A stretch of DNA of 15,612 nt from Pseudomonadota bacterium (GCA_023441105.1 JAEZQX010000204.1:1-15612), one strand, 5' to 3'. Numbered from the stretch's first letter, positions 1 through 7,334 are shown. Notes: generated from the letters alone by a model not told the origin. Made by a program: numbers and translations.

Positions 1-22
1 CAAATCCATGGAGGTCTTTAAA

Positions 23-154
23 CTTGCGGCTCTCTTCCGTGCCCAGATGGCGGAATTGGTAGACGCACTAGGTTCAGGTCCTAGCGCCGGCAACGGTGTG
101 GAGGTTCGAGTCCTCTTCTGGGCACCAAAGAATTCGACGTTTCTTGCGGCTCTC
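23..154. repeat. 12-nt direct repeat flanking the tRNA
   Basis: The 12-mer CTTGCGGCTCTC occurs at 23-34, just upstream of the tRNA, and again at 143-154, just downstream, in the same orientation and 120 nt apart. It could be a remnant of a duplicated tRNA unit or a chance match in GC-rich DNA. It does not coincide with the tRNA 3' end, so it is not a normal attachment-site duplication. I saw no function in it. Confidence 0.35.
41..127 (+). tRNA. tRNA-Leu(CAG)
   Basis: This is a complete class II tRNA of 87 nt including an encoded CCA. The acceptor stem pairs GCCCAGA (41-47) with TCTGGGC (117-123), followed by discriminator A and CCA (125-127). The anticodon stem CTAGG/CCTAG encloses the loop TTCAGGT, giving anticodon CAG, which reads CUG leucine codons. 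A long variable arm and the T-arm GGTTCGAGTCC follow, as expected for tRNA-Leu. Its 3' end points toward the accessory genes, the usual orientation for tRNA-associated insertions, but no integrase or second copy of the 3' end was seen in the window. Confidence 0.97.
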
Positions 155-392
155 GGGGCCGACCTGCGATTCGGTACGGGTTTCTTACTCGTTTTCAATC
201 CGAACCTCCTGGCCACCGGCAACCGAAGCCCGCAGTTTACACACCCGGGTTCTCCCGCCCCTTGCGCGGTGATGCCAACGGCGGGAAGCAAAGGCCGTCC
301 GATGGCAGGATGGATACCCGGCTGACCCGCCGGGGAGCGACGACAGCCAGCCGCGAGCATCCGCAAGACCAGCGGCGCGAGCAGGCGATGCG

Positions 393-2267
393 ATGTCCAG
401 ACCCATCGAAGACTACGGTGTGATCGGCAACCTGCTGTCGGCGGCGCTGGTGGCGCGCGATGGCTCGATCGACTGGCTGTGCCTGCCACGGTTCGATTCG
501 CCGGCCTGCTTCGCAGCCCTGCTGGGCGGACCGGAACACGGCCGGTGGTCGCTCAGGCCGCGGGATGCAGCCTTCCGGACCAGCCGCCGCTACCTGCCGG
601 GAACGGCGGTGCTCGAAACGACCTTCGAGACCGACGCCGGTGTCGCGACCTTGACCGACTTCATGCCGTCCACCGAGGACGAGGCCAGGGTGGACGTGGT
701 CCGGATCGTCAGCGGCATCCGGGGCGAAATCAAGATCGACATGGAGCTGGCGCTGCGCTTCAGCTATGGCCAGGCGGTGCCGTGGGTACGCCGCCGCGAC
801 TACGGTCTCAGCGCGGTCGCCGGACCGGACGCGGTGGAGCTCCACACCTCGGTGCCGCTGCTGGGGCGGGACCTGCGGACCTTCGCCGAGTTTACCGTCC
901 GCGAGGGCGAAAGCGTGCCGTTCACGCTGTCCTACCACCCCTCGAACCGGTCACCGCATTTCGTCCCGGATCGTGCGGAGAGCCTGGCCCGGACGGTCAC
1001 GTGGTGGCGGGAATGGTCCGGCCGTTGCCATTTCGATTCCGGAAGCGAGACCTGGCGCGAAGCCGCGTTGCGTTCCCTGATCACGTTGAAGCTGCTGATC
1101 TTCAGGCCCACCGGCGGCATCGTCGCCGCCCCCACCACCTCGCTGCCGGAAGCGCTCGGGGGCCATCGCAACTGGGACTATCGCTACTGCTGGCTGCGGG
1201 ACTCCGCGCTCACCCTGTACGCACTGCTGAACGCCGGCTATCGCGAAGAGGCCGAGGCATGGCGGCAATGGCTGCTGCGCGCGGCGGCGGGCTCGGCGGA
1301 GCAGCTGCAGATCATGTACGGCGTCGGCGGGGAACGCTGGCTCCCGGAGAACGAGGTGCCCTGGCTTCCCGGGTACGACGGCAGCCTGCCGGTCAGGGTC
1401 GGCAACGCCGCGGCGGACCAGGTGCAGGTGGATGTCTACGGTGAGCTGATGGAAACGCTGCACGCGGCGCGCGAGTCGGACCTGAGCCCCATGGACGAGG
1501 CCTGGCGCATGCAGAAGGTCCTGCTGCGGCGGCTGGAAGCGGTCTGGAATCGCGCCGACCATGGGATCTGGGAGGTGCGCGGCGAGCCCAGGCACTTCAC
1601 CCACTCTCGCTTGATGTGCTGGGTGGCGTTCGACCGGGCGGTGAAGAGCGCCGAGCGCTTCGGTCTCGACGGACCGTTGGCGCACTGGCGCGGGCTGCGG
1701 GACACGATCCACGCCGACATCTGCAGCAACGGTTTCGACGCGGCCCGCAATACCTTCGTGCAGGCATATGGCTACGAGGCGCTCGACGCCGCTCTCCTGC
1801 TGATACCCCAGGTCGGTTTCCTGCCTCCCGACGACCCGCGGGTGGTCGGCACCGTGGCGGCCGTGGAGCGCGAGTTGCTGCAGGACGGCCTCGTGATGCG
1901 GTATTCGACGGCCAAGGTGGACGATGGCGTCGGCGGCCATGAGGGTGCCTTCCTGGTCTGTTCGTTCTGGCTGACCGACGCCTACGTCATGATCGGCCGC
2001 GTCGACGACGCCACCCGCCTGTTCGAGCGGCTGCTCTCCCTGCGCAACGACCTGGGTCTTCTTGCGGAAGAGTACGACCCGGCGCGGCGCCGACTGGTCG
2101 GCAATTTCCCGCAAGGCTTTTCGCACATCGGGCTGATCAACAGCGCCTTCAATCTCGTGAAGGCCCACGGCCCCGCGCAGCAACGCGCCGAGCGGGTCGC
2201 GCCACAGCGTCAACCGCCCCCCGGCCCCGGCCTACCGGGGGCAGGCGAGATGCGCCCTCCGGCCTAG
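393..2267 (+). CDS. Glycoside hydrolase family 15 protein (glucoamylase/trehalase-like)
   Basis: This 624-residue protein belongs to GH15, inverting enzymes that release glucose from alpha-glucans or, in some bacterial members, split trehalose. The N-terminus (residues 3-35, IEDYGVIGNL then DGSIDWLCLPRFDSP) is the typical start of the bacterial long form with an N-terminal beta-sandwich. The (alpha/alpha)6 barrel begins near residue 225 and carries NWDYRYCWLRD (260-270). From family alignment by eye, E394 in GIWEVRG is the likely general acid and E559 in LLAEEYD the likely general base. No signal peptide is present, so it is probably cytoplasmic. ATG 393 was chosen because the family N-terminus begins there; an AGG lies 7 nt upstream. 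The last 30 residues are Pro/Gly/Arg-rich and look like a non-family tail running into the convergent gene. Glucoamylase and trehalase activity cannot be separated from sequence alone. Confidence 0.9.
   Translation: MSRPIEDYGVIGNLLSAALVARDGSIDWLCLPRFDSPACFAALLGGPEHGRWSLRPRDAAFRTSRRYLPGTAVLETTFETDAGVATLTDFMPSTEDEARVDVVRIVSGIRGEIKIDMELALRFSYGQAVPWVRRRDYGLSAVAGPDAVELHTSVPLLGRDLRTFAEFTVREGESVPFTLSYHPSNRSPHFVPDRAESLARTVTWWREWSGRCHFDSGSETWREAALRSLITLKLLIFRPTGGIVAAPTTSLPEALGGHRNWDYRYCWLRDSALTLYALLNAGYREEAEAWRQWLLRAAAGSAEQLQIMYGVGGERWLPENEVPWLPGYDGSLPVRVGNAAADQVQVDVYGELMETLHAARESDLSPMDEAWRMQKVLLRRLEAVWNRADHGIWEVRGEPRHFTHSRLMCWVAFDRAVKSAERFGLDGPLAHWRGLRDTIHADICSNGFDAARNTFVQAYGYEALDAALLLIPQVGFLPPDDPRVVGTVAAVERELLQDGLVMRYSTAKVDDGVGGHEGAFLVCSFWLTDAYVMIGRVDDATRLFERLLSLRNDLGLLAEEYDPARRRLVGNFPQGFSHIGLINSAFNLVKAHGPAQQRAERVAPQRQPPPGPGLPGAGEMRPPA
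2225..2240 (+). other. GC-rich hairpin inside the GH15 3' end
   Basis: CCCCGG (2225-2230) and CCGGGG (2235-2240) form a perfect 6-bp stem with a 4-nt loop, inside the coding tail of the GH15 gene and 25 nt before its stop. No T-tract follows on either strand, so it is not a canonical intrinsic terminator. It may slow or separate the two convergent transcripts, or simply reflect the proline/glycine-rich codons there. Confidence 0.3.
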
Positions 2268-3058
2268 AAGCCGACGGTCACGAACAGCGTCGGTCCCTTG
2301 AACCTGTAGTTGATCTCGCCGACCAGCTTGGAAGACGTCGCCTCGAGCTTGTAGTCGACATATCGATAGCCGAAGCCGGCGCCCCAGTTCCGGGAAAAGC
2401 GCCAGTCGAGCGCCACGAGCAAGTTGGTCAACGAGCCGTCGTAGTCCCCGTAGTTGAGCGAAAGATAATCGACGCGACCGCGCAGCTGGAATTGCTGCGA
2501 CAACTTGTAGGTGCCGTACAGTCCGATCGTCGGCAGCGGCACGAGCGTGTCGCGCGCCTCGCGTTCGGCGCCCCCCCGCCGTGACAACGCCGTGTCCAAG
2601 TCGGTCACGTGCAAGCCGAAACCGACGCCCGCTTCACCTCCCGGCTCCCGGTAGAACGAGTAGCCTCCCGTGAGCCTGTAGATCGTGGTATCCAGCCGGC
2701 TGTCGAGCGTCGCGCCTACCGGGAAAGTGGCGTTGCCCCACTCGATCTGGCGCTCGATCGACTTGCTGGCGGAGCGGTTCAGCTGGTAATACTCGAACTC
2801 CAGGCGCCAGCGCTCCCCCAGGCGCATGCCGAACGTGCCGTAGGGCACGCCCTTCCGGTCGTCGAGATCGAGCTCGTCCTCCATTCTGACGGTCGTGCCG
2901 GGGCGGGCGGTACCGGTCACGTCCACGCGCGCGGTCGAATTGATCGTCGGATAGAAGTACGACAGCTCGGCCCAATACGAGTCCTCGGGCGACTCGGCGA
3001 AAGCGCTGGGAGAGAGGCATGCAAGGGTGATCGCAACCGCCGAAACATTCTTCTTCAT
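2264..3058 (-). CDS. Outer-membrane beta-barrel protein, function unknown
   Basis: This 264-residue protein has a clear Sec signal peptide (MKKNVSAVAITLACLSPSAFA, cut before ESPED). The mature part of about 243 residues is made of alternating amphipathic strands rich in Tyr, Arg and Gly. It ends in a terminal Phe (LFVTVGF), the usual assembly signal for outer-membrane barrels. The size fits a small barrel of roughly 8-12 strands, and I do not recognise a named family. ATG 3058 is preferred over the in-frame ATG at 3124 because it starts the signal peptide and has GGAG 6 nt upstream. It lies 72 nt downstream of the IclR gene on the same strand, so it could be the last gene of that operon. That link, and a role in substrate entry, are inference. 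Its stop overlaps the stop of the GH15 gene. Confidence 0.8.
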   Translation of the reverse strand: MKKNVSAVAITLACLSPSAFAESPEDSYWAELSYFYPTINSTARVDVTGTARPGTTVRMEDELDLDDRKGVPYGTFGMRLGERWRLEFEYYQLNRSASKSIERQIEWGNATFPVGATLDSRLDTTIYRLTGGYSFYREPGGEAGVGFGLHVTDLDTALSRRGGAEREARDTLVPLPTIGLYGTYKLSQQFQLRGRVDYLSLNYGDYDGSLTNLLVALDWRFSRNWGAGFGYRYVDYKLEATSSKLVGEINYRFKGPTLFVTVGF

Positions 3059-3130
3059 TTCGGGCTCCAAGGTACACAGCCAAGCTTGAATCCAGACCAT
3101 AGGCCCAACGTCGGCGATGCGCAAGCTCCG

Positions 3131-3916
3131 CTAGCCGTGCGTTGTCATCCTGACCTCGGTGGACGAAATCCCACTGTGTCCCAGCGCCCGCGATATCTCC
3201 CCGGCGCAGGCACGAACGACCGGAGCGAGGCTGGCGAAGCGGCCCTTGGCGAGTCGGTCCATCGGACCCGATATCCCCAGGGCAGCAACGATCCGGCCCA
3301 GCCCGTCGAAGATCCCGACGGCGAGGCCGCCAACGGACTCGCGCCATTCTCCCCGGTTCAGCGCATAGCCCAGGTGTCGCACCCGCTCCAGCTCCGCCGC
3401 CAGCTCCGCGACACTGGTGATCGTCGAGTCGGTATGGCGCACCAGCTCCCCGGCATATCGTTCGATGTAACCCTCGGGCTGATAGGCCAGCAGCGCCTTG
3501 CCGGTGGCGACCGCGTAGGCCGGCGCCCGACCGCCGATCTCGGTGTAGGAGCGAACCGGCTGCGGACTGTCGATCTTGTCGATGTAGACGACGGTGATCC
3601 CTTCGAGGACCGACAAGTGCACCGTCTCTCCGCTTTCATGCGCCAGTGTCCGCATGACCGGCAGGGCAAGATTGCGTACATCGAACGCGGCCAGCTGTCT
3701 TGCGCCCATGGCAAACATCTTCATCGTTGCCTGGTACCTGCCCGAGGCCTCGTCCTTCCGGACATAGCCGGCATGGGACAAGGTCTGCAGCGTCCGATGG
3801 ACGTTGCTGCGGGTGAGATCCACCTCCCTGGCAAGCTCGTCGATCGTGCGGGGGCGCCCCGGCGACGACATGAGCGCTTCAAGCACCGCGAGCCCCTTCA
3901 ACAAGGTCTTGTCCAT
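3131..3916 (-). CDS. IclR-family transcriptional regulator
   Basis: This 261-residue protein has the standard IclR architecture. An N-terminal winged helix-turn-helix spans about residues 5-65, with a recognition helix around LTRSNVHRTLQTL (34-46). A GAF-like effector domain follows from about 80 to 250, with the family signature GGRAPAYAVATGKALLA (128-144) and RGEW (188-191). These proteins sense small, often aromatic or carboxylic, pathway metabolites and bind short palindromes near the genes they control. It follows the dioxygenase gene on the same strand by 72 nt, so it probably belongs to the Bug-dioxygenase operon and would be autoregulated. The candidate target is the divergent region 5978-6155. 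ATG 3916 has an AGG about 9 nt upstream. Effector and sign of regulation cannot be told from sequence. Confidence 0.93.
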   Translation of the reverse strand: MDKTLLKGLAVLEALMSSPGRPRTIDELAREVDLTRSNVHRTLQTLSHAGYVRKDEASGRYQATMKMFAMGARQLAAFDVRNLALPVMRTLAHESGETVHLSVLEGITVVYIDKIDSPQPVRSYTEIGGRAPAYAVATGKALLAYQPEGYIERYAGELVRHTDSTITSVAELAAELERVRHLGYALNRGEWRESVGGLAVGIFDGLGRIVAALGISGPMDRLAKGRFASLAPVVRACAGEISRALGHSGISSTEVRMTTHG

Positions 3917-3988
3917 TGCCCAACCTGGCGCGTTTCGAGATGCATCGGCCCGGATTCATGTGGCATGTCCGAGCCTGGACGCGCGTCG

Positions 3989-4999
3989 TCAGCCGTTGTA
4001 GAAGCGCCGCCCGCGGTCCCGCAACCAGAGCCGGACCAGGTGGCGCTTGCGATCCTCCTCTTCATGGTCGACGAAGCCGGTACGACGATGCCCGATGCGA
4101 CGGTTGTCGATGATCTGGATCTGGCCCGGTTCGAAGAAGAATTCCCGCGCGAACCGCGGCTCCCGCATGGTCGCCTCGAGAACCTGCAGCGCCTGCTCGC
4201 CGACCGGGTCGATGGCAACGCCCGCCATCTTGTAGCCGTTGATCACATGTCCATGCGACAACCGGCAGCGCAACTCGCCCCCTTCCATCTCCATCAGGGG
4301 ATGACTGATCACCGGCGCAGCGCCGGGCGCATGCTCGCGGTTGCGGTCGAACAGGTAGGGTTCGAAGAGGCGCCCCAGGAGCTCGGGAGCCGTACGCAGC
4401 AGCTGGTTGAACACGGCGTAGAAGCTCACGATGCTGCTGACGCCGCCCTGCTTCGCCGGCTGCAGGCACAGCAGCGAGACGTAGTCGGGCGGACAGAGGT
4501 TGTAGCTGTTGTCGGTATGGAAATGCTGCTCGGCGTTGGTCACATCCGGCCGCACGCCATTGCCGGGCGGTCGCCCGAAGTCGCGCACATCGTAGACCAG
4601 CTTTCCGGCCCAGTTCTGCGCCACCGGGCGCGATACCAGTTGCGACAACAGCCATTGGGCTGCGGTCGCCTCGGTTTTCGAGTACTCGTCGAGCGGCAGC
4701 CGGTCGATGATCACGAAGCCGACCCCGCGATCGAGCACCGACCGCGCCGTCGCCATCAGCCGTCGGCAAGCGCTGAGCTCGAAGGCATCCGCCTCGAGCA
4801 GCTCGATCGCCAGCGGATTCTCGCGCAGCGTCGCAACCACGGCATCCAGCTCTCTTCGCGATGCAGCGTCGAGCTCGATCATCCCGTCGGTATCGGCCAG
4901 GGTCGCACGCTCCCAGGCAACGGACGCCGAAAGCGGTGCCGTCGGGCGCCCGCCCTGGTAGGCGTGCCTCTCGTGAAGAATTTCAGTCGCGGCTGACAT
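3989..4999 (-). CDS. TauD/TfdA-type Fe(II)/2-oxoglutarate-dependent dioxygenase
   Basis: This 336-residue protein belongs to the clavaminate-synthase-like/TauD superfamily, which couples 2-oxoglutarate decarboxylation to substrate oxidation in the cytoplasm. The facial triad is visible: H161 and D163 in HFHTDNSYN, and H304 in NRRIGHRR. Downstream basic residues in KRHLVRLWLR (318-327) should include the Arg that binds the 2-oxoglutarate carboxylate. The N-terminal 90 or so residues are longer than in TauD itself (about 280 residues). Family members hydroxylate alkyl chains, cleave ether bonds (TfdA) or release sulfite from sulfonates (TauD), and the substrate here is unknown. The ATG is preceded by a G-rich Shine-Dalgarno (GGGGG) and starts 9 nt after the Bug gene stop, so the two are clearly co-transcribed. 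It is likely the oxidising step of the pathway. Confidence 0.88.
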   Translation of the reverse strand: MSAATEILHERHAYQGGRPTAPLSASVAWERATLADTDGMIELDAASRRELDAVVATLRENPLAIELLEADAFELSACRRLMATARSVLDRGVGFVIIDRLPLDEYSKTEATAAQWLLSQLVSRPVAQNWAGKLVYDVRDFGRPPGNGVRPDVTNAEQHFHTDNSYNLCPPDYVSLLCLQPAKQGGVSSIVSFYAVFNQLLRTAPELLGRLFEPYLFDRNREHAPGAAPVISHPLMEMEGGELRCRLSHGHVINGYKMAGVAIDPVGEQALQVLEATMREPRFAREFFFEPGQIQIIDNRRIGHRRTGFVDHEEEDRKRHLVRLWLRDRGRRFYNG

Positions 5000-5008
5000 C
5001 GGTACCCC

Positions 5009-5977
5009 CTACGCGATCTTGGCGATCTTCTGCACCCTGCCCCACTTCTCCACCTCCGACCGGATGAGTTCATCGGTCTGCGCGGGAGTCGTCGGATGGG
5101 CACTTACCCCTTGCTTGTCGAAAGCCTCACGGACCTCCGGCGAGCGGGCCAGGGAATTCATGGCTGCGGAAAGCTTGCCGATGATCTCGATTGGCGTTCC
5201 GGTGGGGACGAGCAGGCCGTAGTAGGTCGTCACCTCGAACTCCGGGAGACCGGCCTCCATCATCGTCGGCACGTCCGGGAGCAGCGCGTTGCGCTGGCTT
5301 CCGGTCACCGCCAGGACCCTGACCTTGCCGCTCGAGAGCTGGGCTCCGATGGCCGGCATCGTCTCGAACACCAGGTCGATCTGGCCGCCCAGCAGATCCG
5401 CGACCGCCGGCCCGCTGCCCTTGTAGGGCACGTGGGTCAGCTTCACGTTGGCGGCCTGCTGGAAATACTCACCCGTCATGTGCTGCGTCGAGCCGTTGCC
5501 GGCGGAGCCATAGGTGAGTCCCGGCGACGCGGAGCGGGCCAGGGCGATCAGCTCGCCGAGCGACTTGACCGGCAGATCCGCCTTGACGGCGAGCACCAGC
5601 GACAGGGAGCTACCCATCGACACGCCCTTGAACGCGGTGAGCAGTTCGTAAGGCGGCTTCTGGGTCGGGATGACGGCATGGATCGTCAGGCTGCCGATCG
5701 CGCCGAAGAGCACGGTGTAGCCATCGGGCGGGCTCGATGCGACCAGCGCGGCCCCGATCTCGCCTCCAGCACCTGCCTTGTTCTCCACCACGGCCGGCTG
5801 GCCGATCAGGGCCGGCAGTCGCTCGGCATAGATGCGGGCGGTGAAATCGTTCGCCCCTCCCGGGGGGTACGGAACGATGACGCGGATTGGCCTCGTCGGC
5901 CAGCCCTGCGCCCATGAGGCACCGGCTGCGCCCAGACCAACGCCAAGACCGATCACGAATTCCCGTCGCGTCACCAT
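5009..5977 (-). CDS. Bug/TctC-family periplasmic solute-binding protein
   Basis: This 322-residue protein is of the Bug family, the extracytoplasmic receptors of tripartite tricarboxylate-type transporters, which bind carboxylates. Family motifs are visible: VPYPPGGANDFTAR (35-48), VENKAGAGGEIGA (64-76) and PDGYTVL (84-90). The N-terminus MVTRREFVIGLGVG with a hydrophobic core and SWA-QG cleavage site is a signal peptide with a twin arginine, so Tat export is possible. ATG 5977 is chosen over an upstream in-frame start at 6046 because it begins the signal peptide and has AAGGAGG 7 nt upstream. No TctA or TctB membrane subunits are in the window, so it is an orphan receptor, as is common for Bug proteins. 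It is the first gene of the - strand operon, divergent from the CoA-transferase gene, and probably captures the substrate. Confidence 0.93.
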   Translation of the reverse strand: MVTRREFVIGLGVGLGAAGASWAQGWPTRPIRVIVPYPPGGANDFTARIYAERLPALIGQPAVVENKAGAGGEIGAALVASSPPDGYTVLFGAIGSLTIHAVIPTQKPPYELLTAFKGVSMGSSLSLVLAVKADLPVKSLGELIALARSASPGLTYGSAGNGSTQHMTGEYFQQAANVKLTHVPYKGSGPAVADLLGGQIDLVFETMPAIGAQLSSGKVRVLAVTGSQRNALLPDVPTMMEAGLPEFEVTTYYGLLVPTGTPIEIIGKLSAAMNSLARSPEVREAFDKQGVSAHPTTPAQTDELIRSEVEKWGRVQKIAKIA

Positions 5978-6013
5978 GCCGATGCCTCCTTGTCGGTGGC
6001 CCTGGGGCCTGTT

Positions 6014-6048
6014 CATTTGTCCTAAATGTTGGGACATCCATCCCATTT
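6014..6048. promoter_or_regulatory. Candidate IclR-type operator with overlapping inverted repeats
   Basis: The divergent region contains a perfect palindrome CATTT-N5-AAATG (6014-6028), followed by a third CATTT in direct orientation at 6044-6048. Two further inverted repeats overlap it: TGTCC-N9-GGACA (6018-6036) and TGGGA-N6-TCCCA (6030-6045). A palindrome plus an extra direct copy is reminiscent of operators bound by IclR relatives such as PobR and PcaU, though the repeats here are shorter. The location between the two divergent operons fits a shared control site for the IclR protein encoded at 3131-3916. Assignment is inference. Confidence 0.5.
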
Positions 6049-6053
6049 CTTGG

Positions 6054-6062
6054 TGCTATCAT
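6054..6062 (+). promoter_or_regulatory. Candidate extended -10 promoter for the CoA operon
   Basis: TGCTATCAT (6054-6062) reads as an extended -10 element (TGn followed by TATCAT), in the only AT-richer stretch of the divergent region. No good -35 lies at the standard distance, as is usual for extended -10 promoters and for activator-dependent ones. It sits directly downstream of the candidate operator and 93 nt before the CoA-transferase start, so bound regulator could activate or block it. Confidence 0.35.
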
Positions 6063-6112
6063 AGATTCCTGCAAATGCGGTGTCAAACGACGCCAGCCGC
6101 ATCGGGACGGGC

Positions 6113-6125
6113 GTCCTGCAAGGAC
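6113..6125. promoter_or_regulatory. Second palindrome in the 5' leader of the CoA operon
   Basis: GTCCT (6113-6117) and AGGAC (6121-6125) form a perfect inverted repeat with a 3-nt spacer. AGGAC recurs at 6132-6136, and GTCCT is also the spacer of the upstream palindrome at 6019-6023. It could be a secondary operator half-site set or a small RNA hairpin 30 nt before the start codon. Either role is unproven. Confidence 0.3.
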
Positions 6126-6155
6126 CGACCCAGGACAGGAGTGACGGGACAATCC

Positions 6156-7334
6156 ATGGCAGAGCAGCTACTACTCGAAGGAGTCAAGGTCATCGAGATC
6201 TGCAACGTCGCCGCAGGCCCGTTCTGCGGGATGCTGCTTGCCGATCTCGGCGCCGACGTGGTGAAGATCGAGAACCCGGACGGCGGCGACTCGCTGCGAG
6301 GCTGGCCGCCGCTGACCGACGGGTACAGCGAGAACTTCGCTTCGTTGAACCGCAACAAGCGTTCGGTGACCTTGAACCTCAAGGATCCTGCCGACGCCGA
6401 TCTGCTGCGGCTCCTGGTCCGCGACGCCGACGTGCTGGTCGAGAACAACCGCCCCGGCGTCATGACGCGTCTCGGCCTCGGCTACGAGCATCTCGCGGCA
6501 ATCAATCCGAGACTCGTCTACTGCTCGATCTCCGCCTACGGCCAGTCGGGTCCGCGCGCCGCGGAGGGCGGCTTCGACCTGACCGTGCAGGCGATGAGCG
6601 GGCTGATGAGCGTCACCGGCGAGCCCGGCGGCGCCCCCGTGAAATGCGGCGTGCCGGTGGCCGATTTCGCAGCCGGGCTCTACGGCGCGTTCTCCATCGC
6701 CGCGGCCTTGCTCGCGGCCCGGAGCACTGGCAGGGGCACGCACCTCGACGTCCCGATGCTCGGCGCAACCCTGGGTATCGCGGCCCTCCAGACGTCGGAG
6801 TACTTCGGGAGCGGCAAGGATCCCCGCCCGCTGGGTTCGGCGCATCCGCGCAACGCGCCGTATCGCGTCTTTCGCAGCAAGGATGGCTACTTCGGCCTGG
6901 CGGCAGGCAACAACGCGCTGTGGGAAGCGGTCTGCAAGGAGGTGGACCGCCCGGACCTGCAGCAGGACCGGCGTTTCGCGACGCCTGCATTGCGCGCAGC
7001 GCACCAGGATGACCTGCTCGAGATCCTCGAGGCGGAGTTCGCGGAGGATTCCACCGCCGGCTGGCTGGCGCGATTCCGTACCGCCGGCGTCCCCTGCGCG
7101 CCGATCAACACCTATGCCGAAGTCCTCGAGGACCCGCAGGTCCAGCACATGGGTTGGGTGCAGCCTCTGGATCTGCCGAACGGCGCGCGGACCCGCACCT
7201 TCGGGCTTCCCGTCAGGATCGACGCGCGAACGCTTCCGGTCCGTCGCCAGCCACCGGCGCTGGGCGAGCACAATGGAGAAATCCTCGACGCCCTGCGCGC
7301 TGAACGTAGGCACTCCGACGAGGCCTGTCGATGA
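6156..7334 (+). CDS. CaiB/BaiF (class III) CoA-transferase
   Basis: This 392-residue protein is a class III CoA-transferase, a family that moves CoA between carboxylic acids in the cytoplasm (formyl-CoA:oxalate, carnitine and succinyl-CoA-dependent enzymes). The N-terminus LEGVKVIEICNVAAGPFCG (7-25), LGADVVKIENP (31-41) and RNKRSVTLNLK (66-76) are hallmark segments. D170 in PVADFAAGLYG is the expected catalytic Asp that forms the acyl-aspartyl anhydride, matching Asp169 of formyl-CoA transferase. The length is normal. ATG 6156 was chosen from the family N-terminus; the frame is open further upstream, and GTG 6141 is a less likely alternative. An AGGAG lies rather far upstream (6137-6141). It is the first gene of the + strand operon, and its stop overlaps the next start by ATGA. 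The CoA donor and acceptor are unknown. Confidence 0.93.
   Translation: MAEQLLLEGVKVIEICNVAAGPFCGMLLADLGADVVKIENPDGGDSLRGWPPLTDGYSENFASLNRNKRSVTLNLKDPADADLLRLLVRDADVLVENNRPGVMTRLGLGYEHLAAINPRLVYCSISAYGQSGPRAAEGGFDLTVQAMSGLMSVTGEPGGAPVKCGVPVADFAAGLYGAFSIAAALLAARSTGRGTHLDVPMLGATLGIAALQTSEYFGSGKDPRPLGSAHPRNAPYRVFRSKDGYFGLAAGNNALWEAVCKEVDRPDLQQDRRFATPALRAAHQDDLLEILEAEFAEDSTAGWLARFRTAGVPCAPINTYAEVLEDPQVQHMGWVQPLDLPNGARTRTFGLPVRIDARTLPVRRQPPALGEHNGEILDALRAERRHSDEACR

Noticed and set aside
41..127. tRNA-Leu 3' end as an active attachment site
   Set aside because: I looked for a second copy of the tRNA 3' end near the far side of the accessory region (around 11200) and for an integrase gene, and saw neither.
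951..2213. A 420-codon - strand frame opposite the GH15 gene
   Set aside because: It is antisense to a gene with complete GH15 motifs, shows no domain and has shadow-like composition.
2609..4996. A 795-codon open frame on the + strand, antisense to the barrel, IclR and dioxygenase genes
   Set aside because: It has no recognisable domain and a composition typical of antisense shadow frames in GC-rich DNA (many Arg, His, Gln, Gly). The three - strand genes it overlaps all have clear family motifs and good start signals.
5998..6009. GGCCC-TG-GGGCC inverted repeat upstream of the Bug gene
   Set aside because: The 2-nt loop is too short for a stable hairpin, and such GC-only repeats are expected by chance at this base composition.
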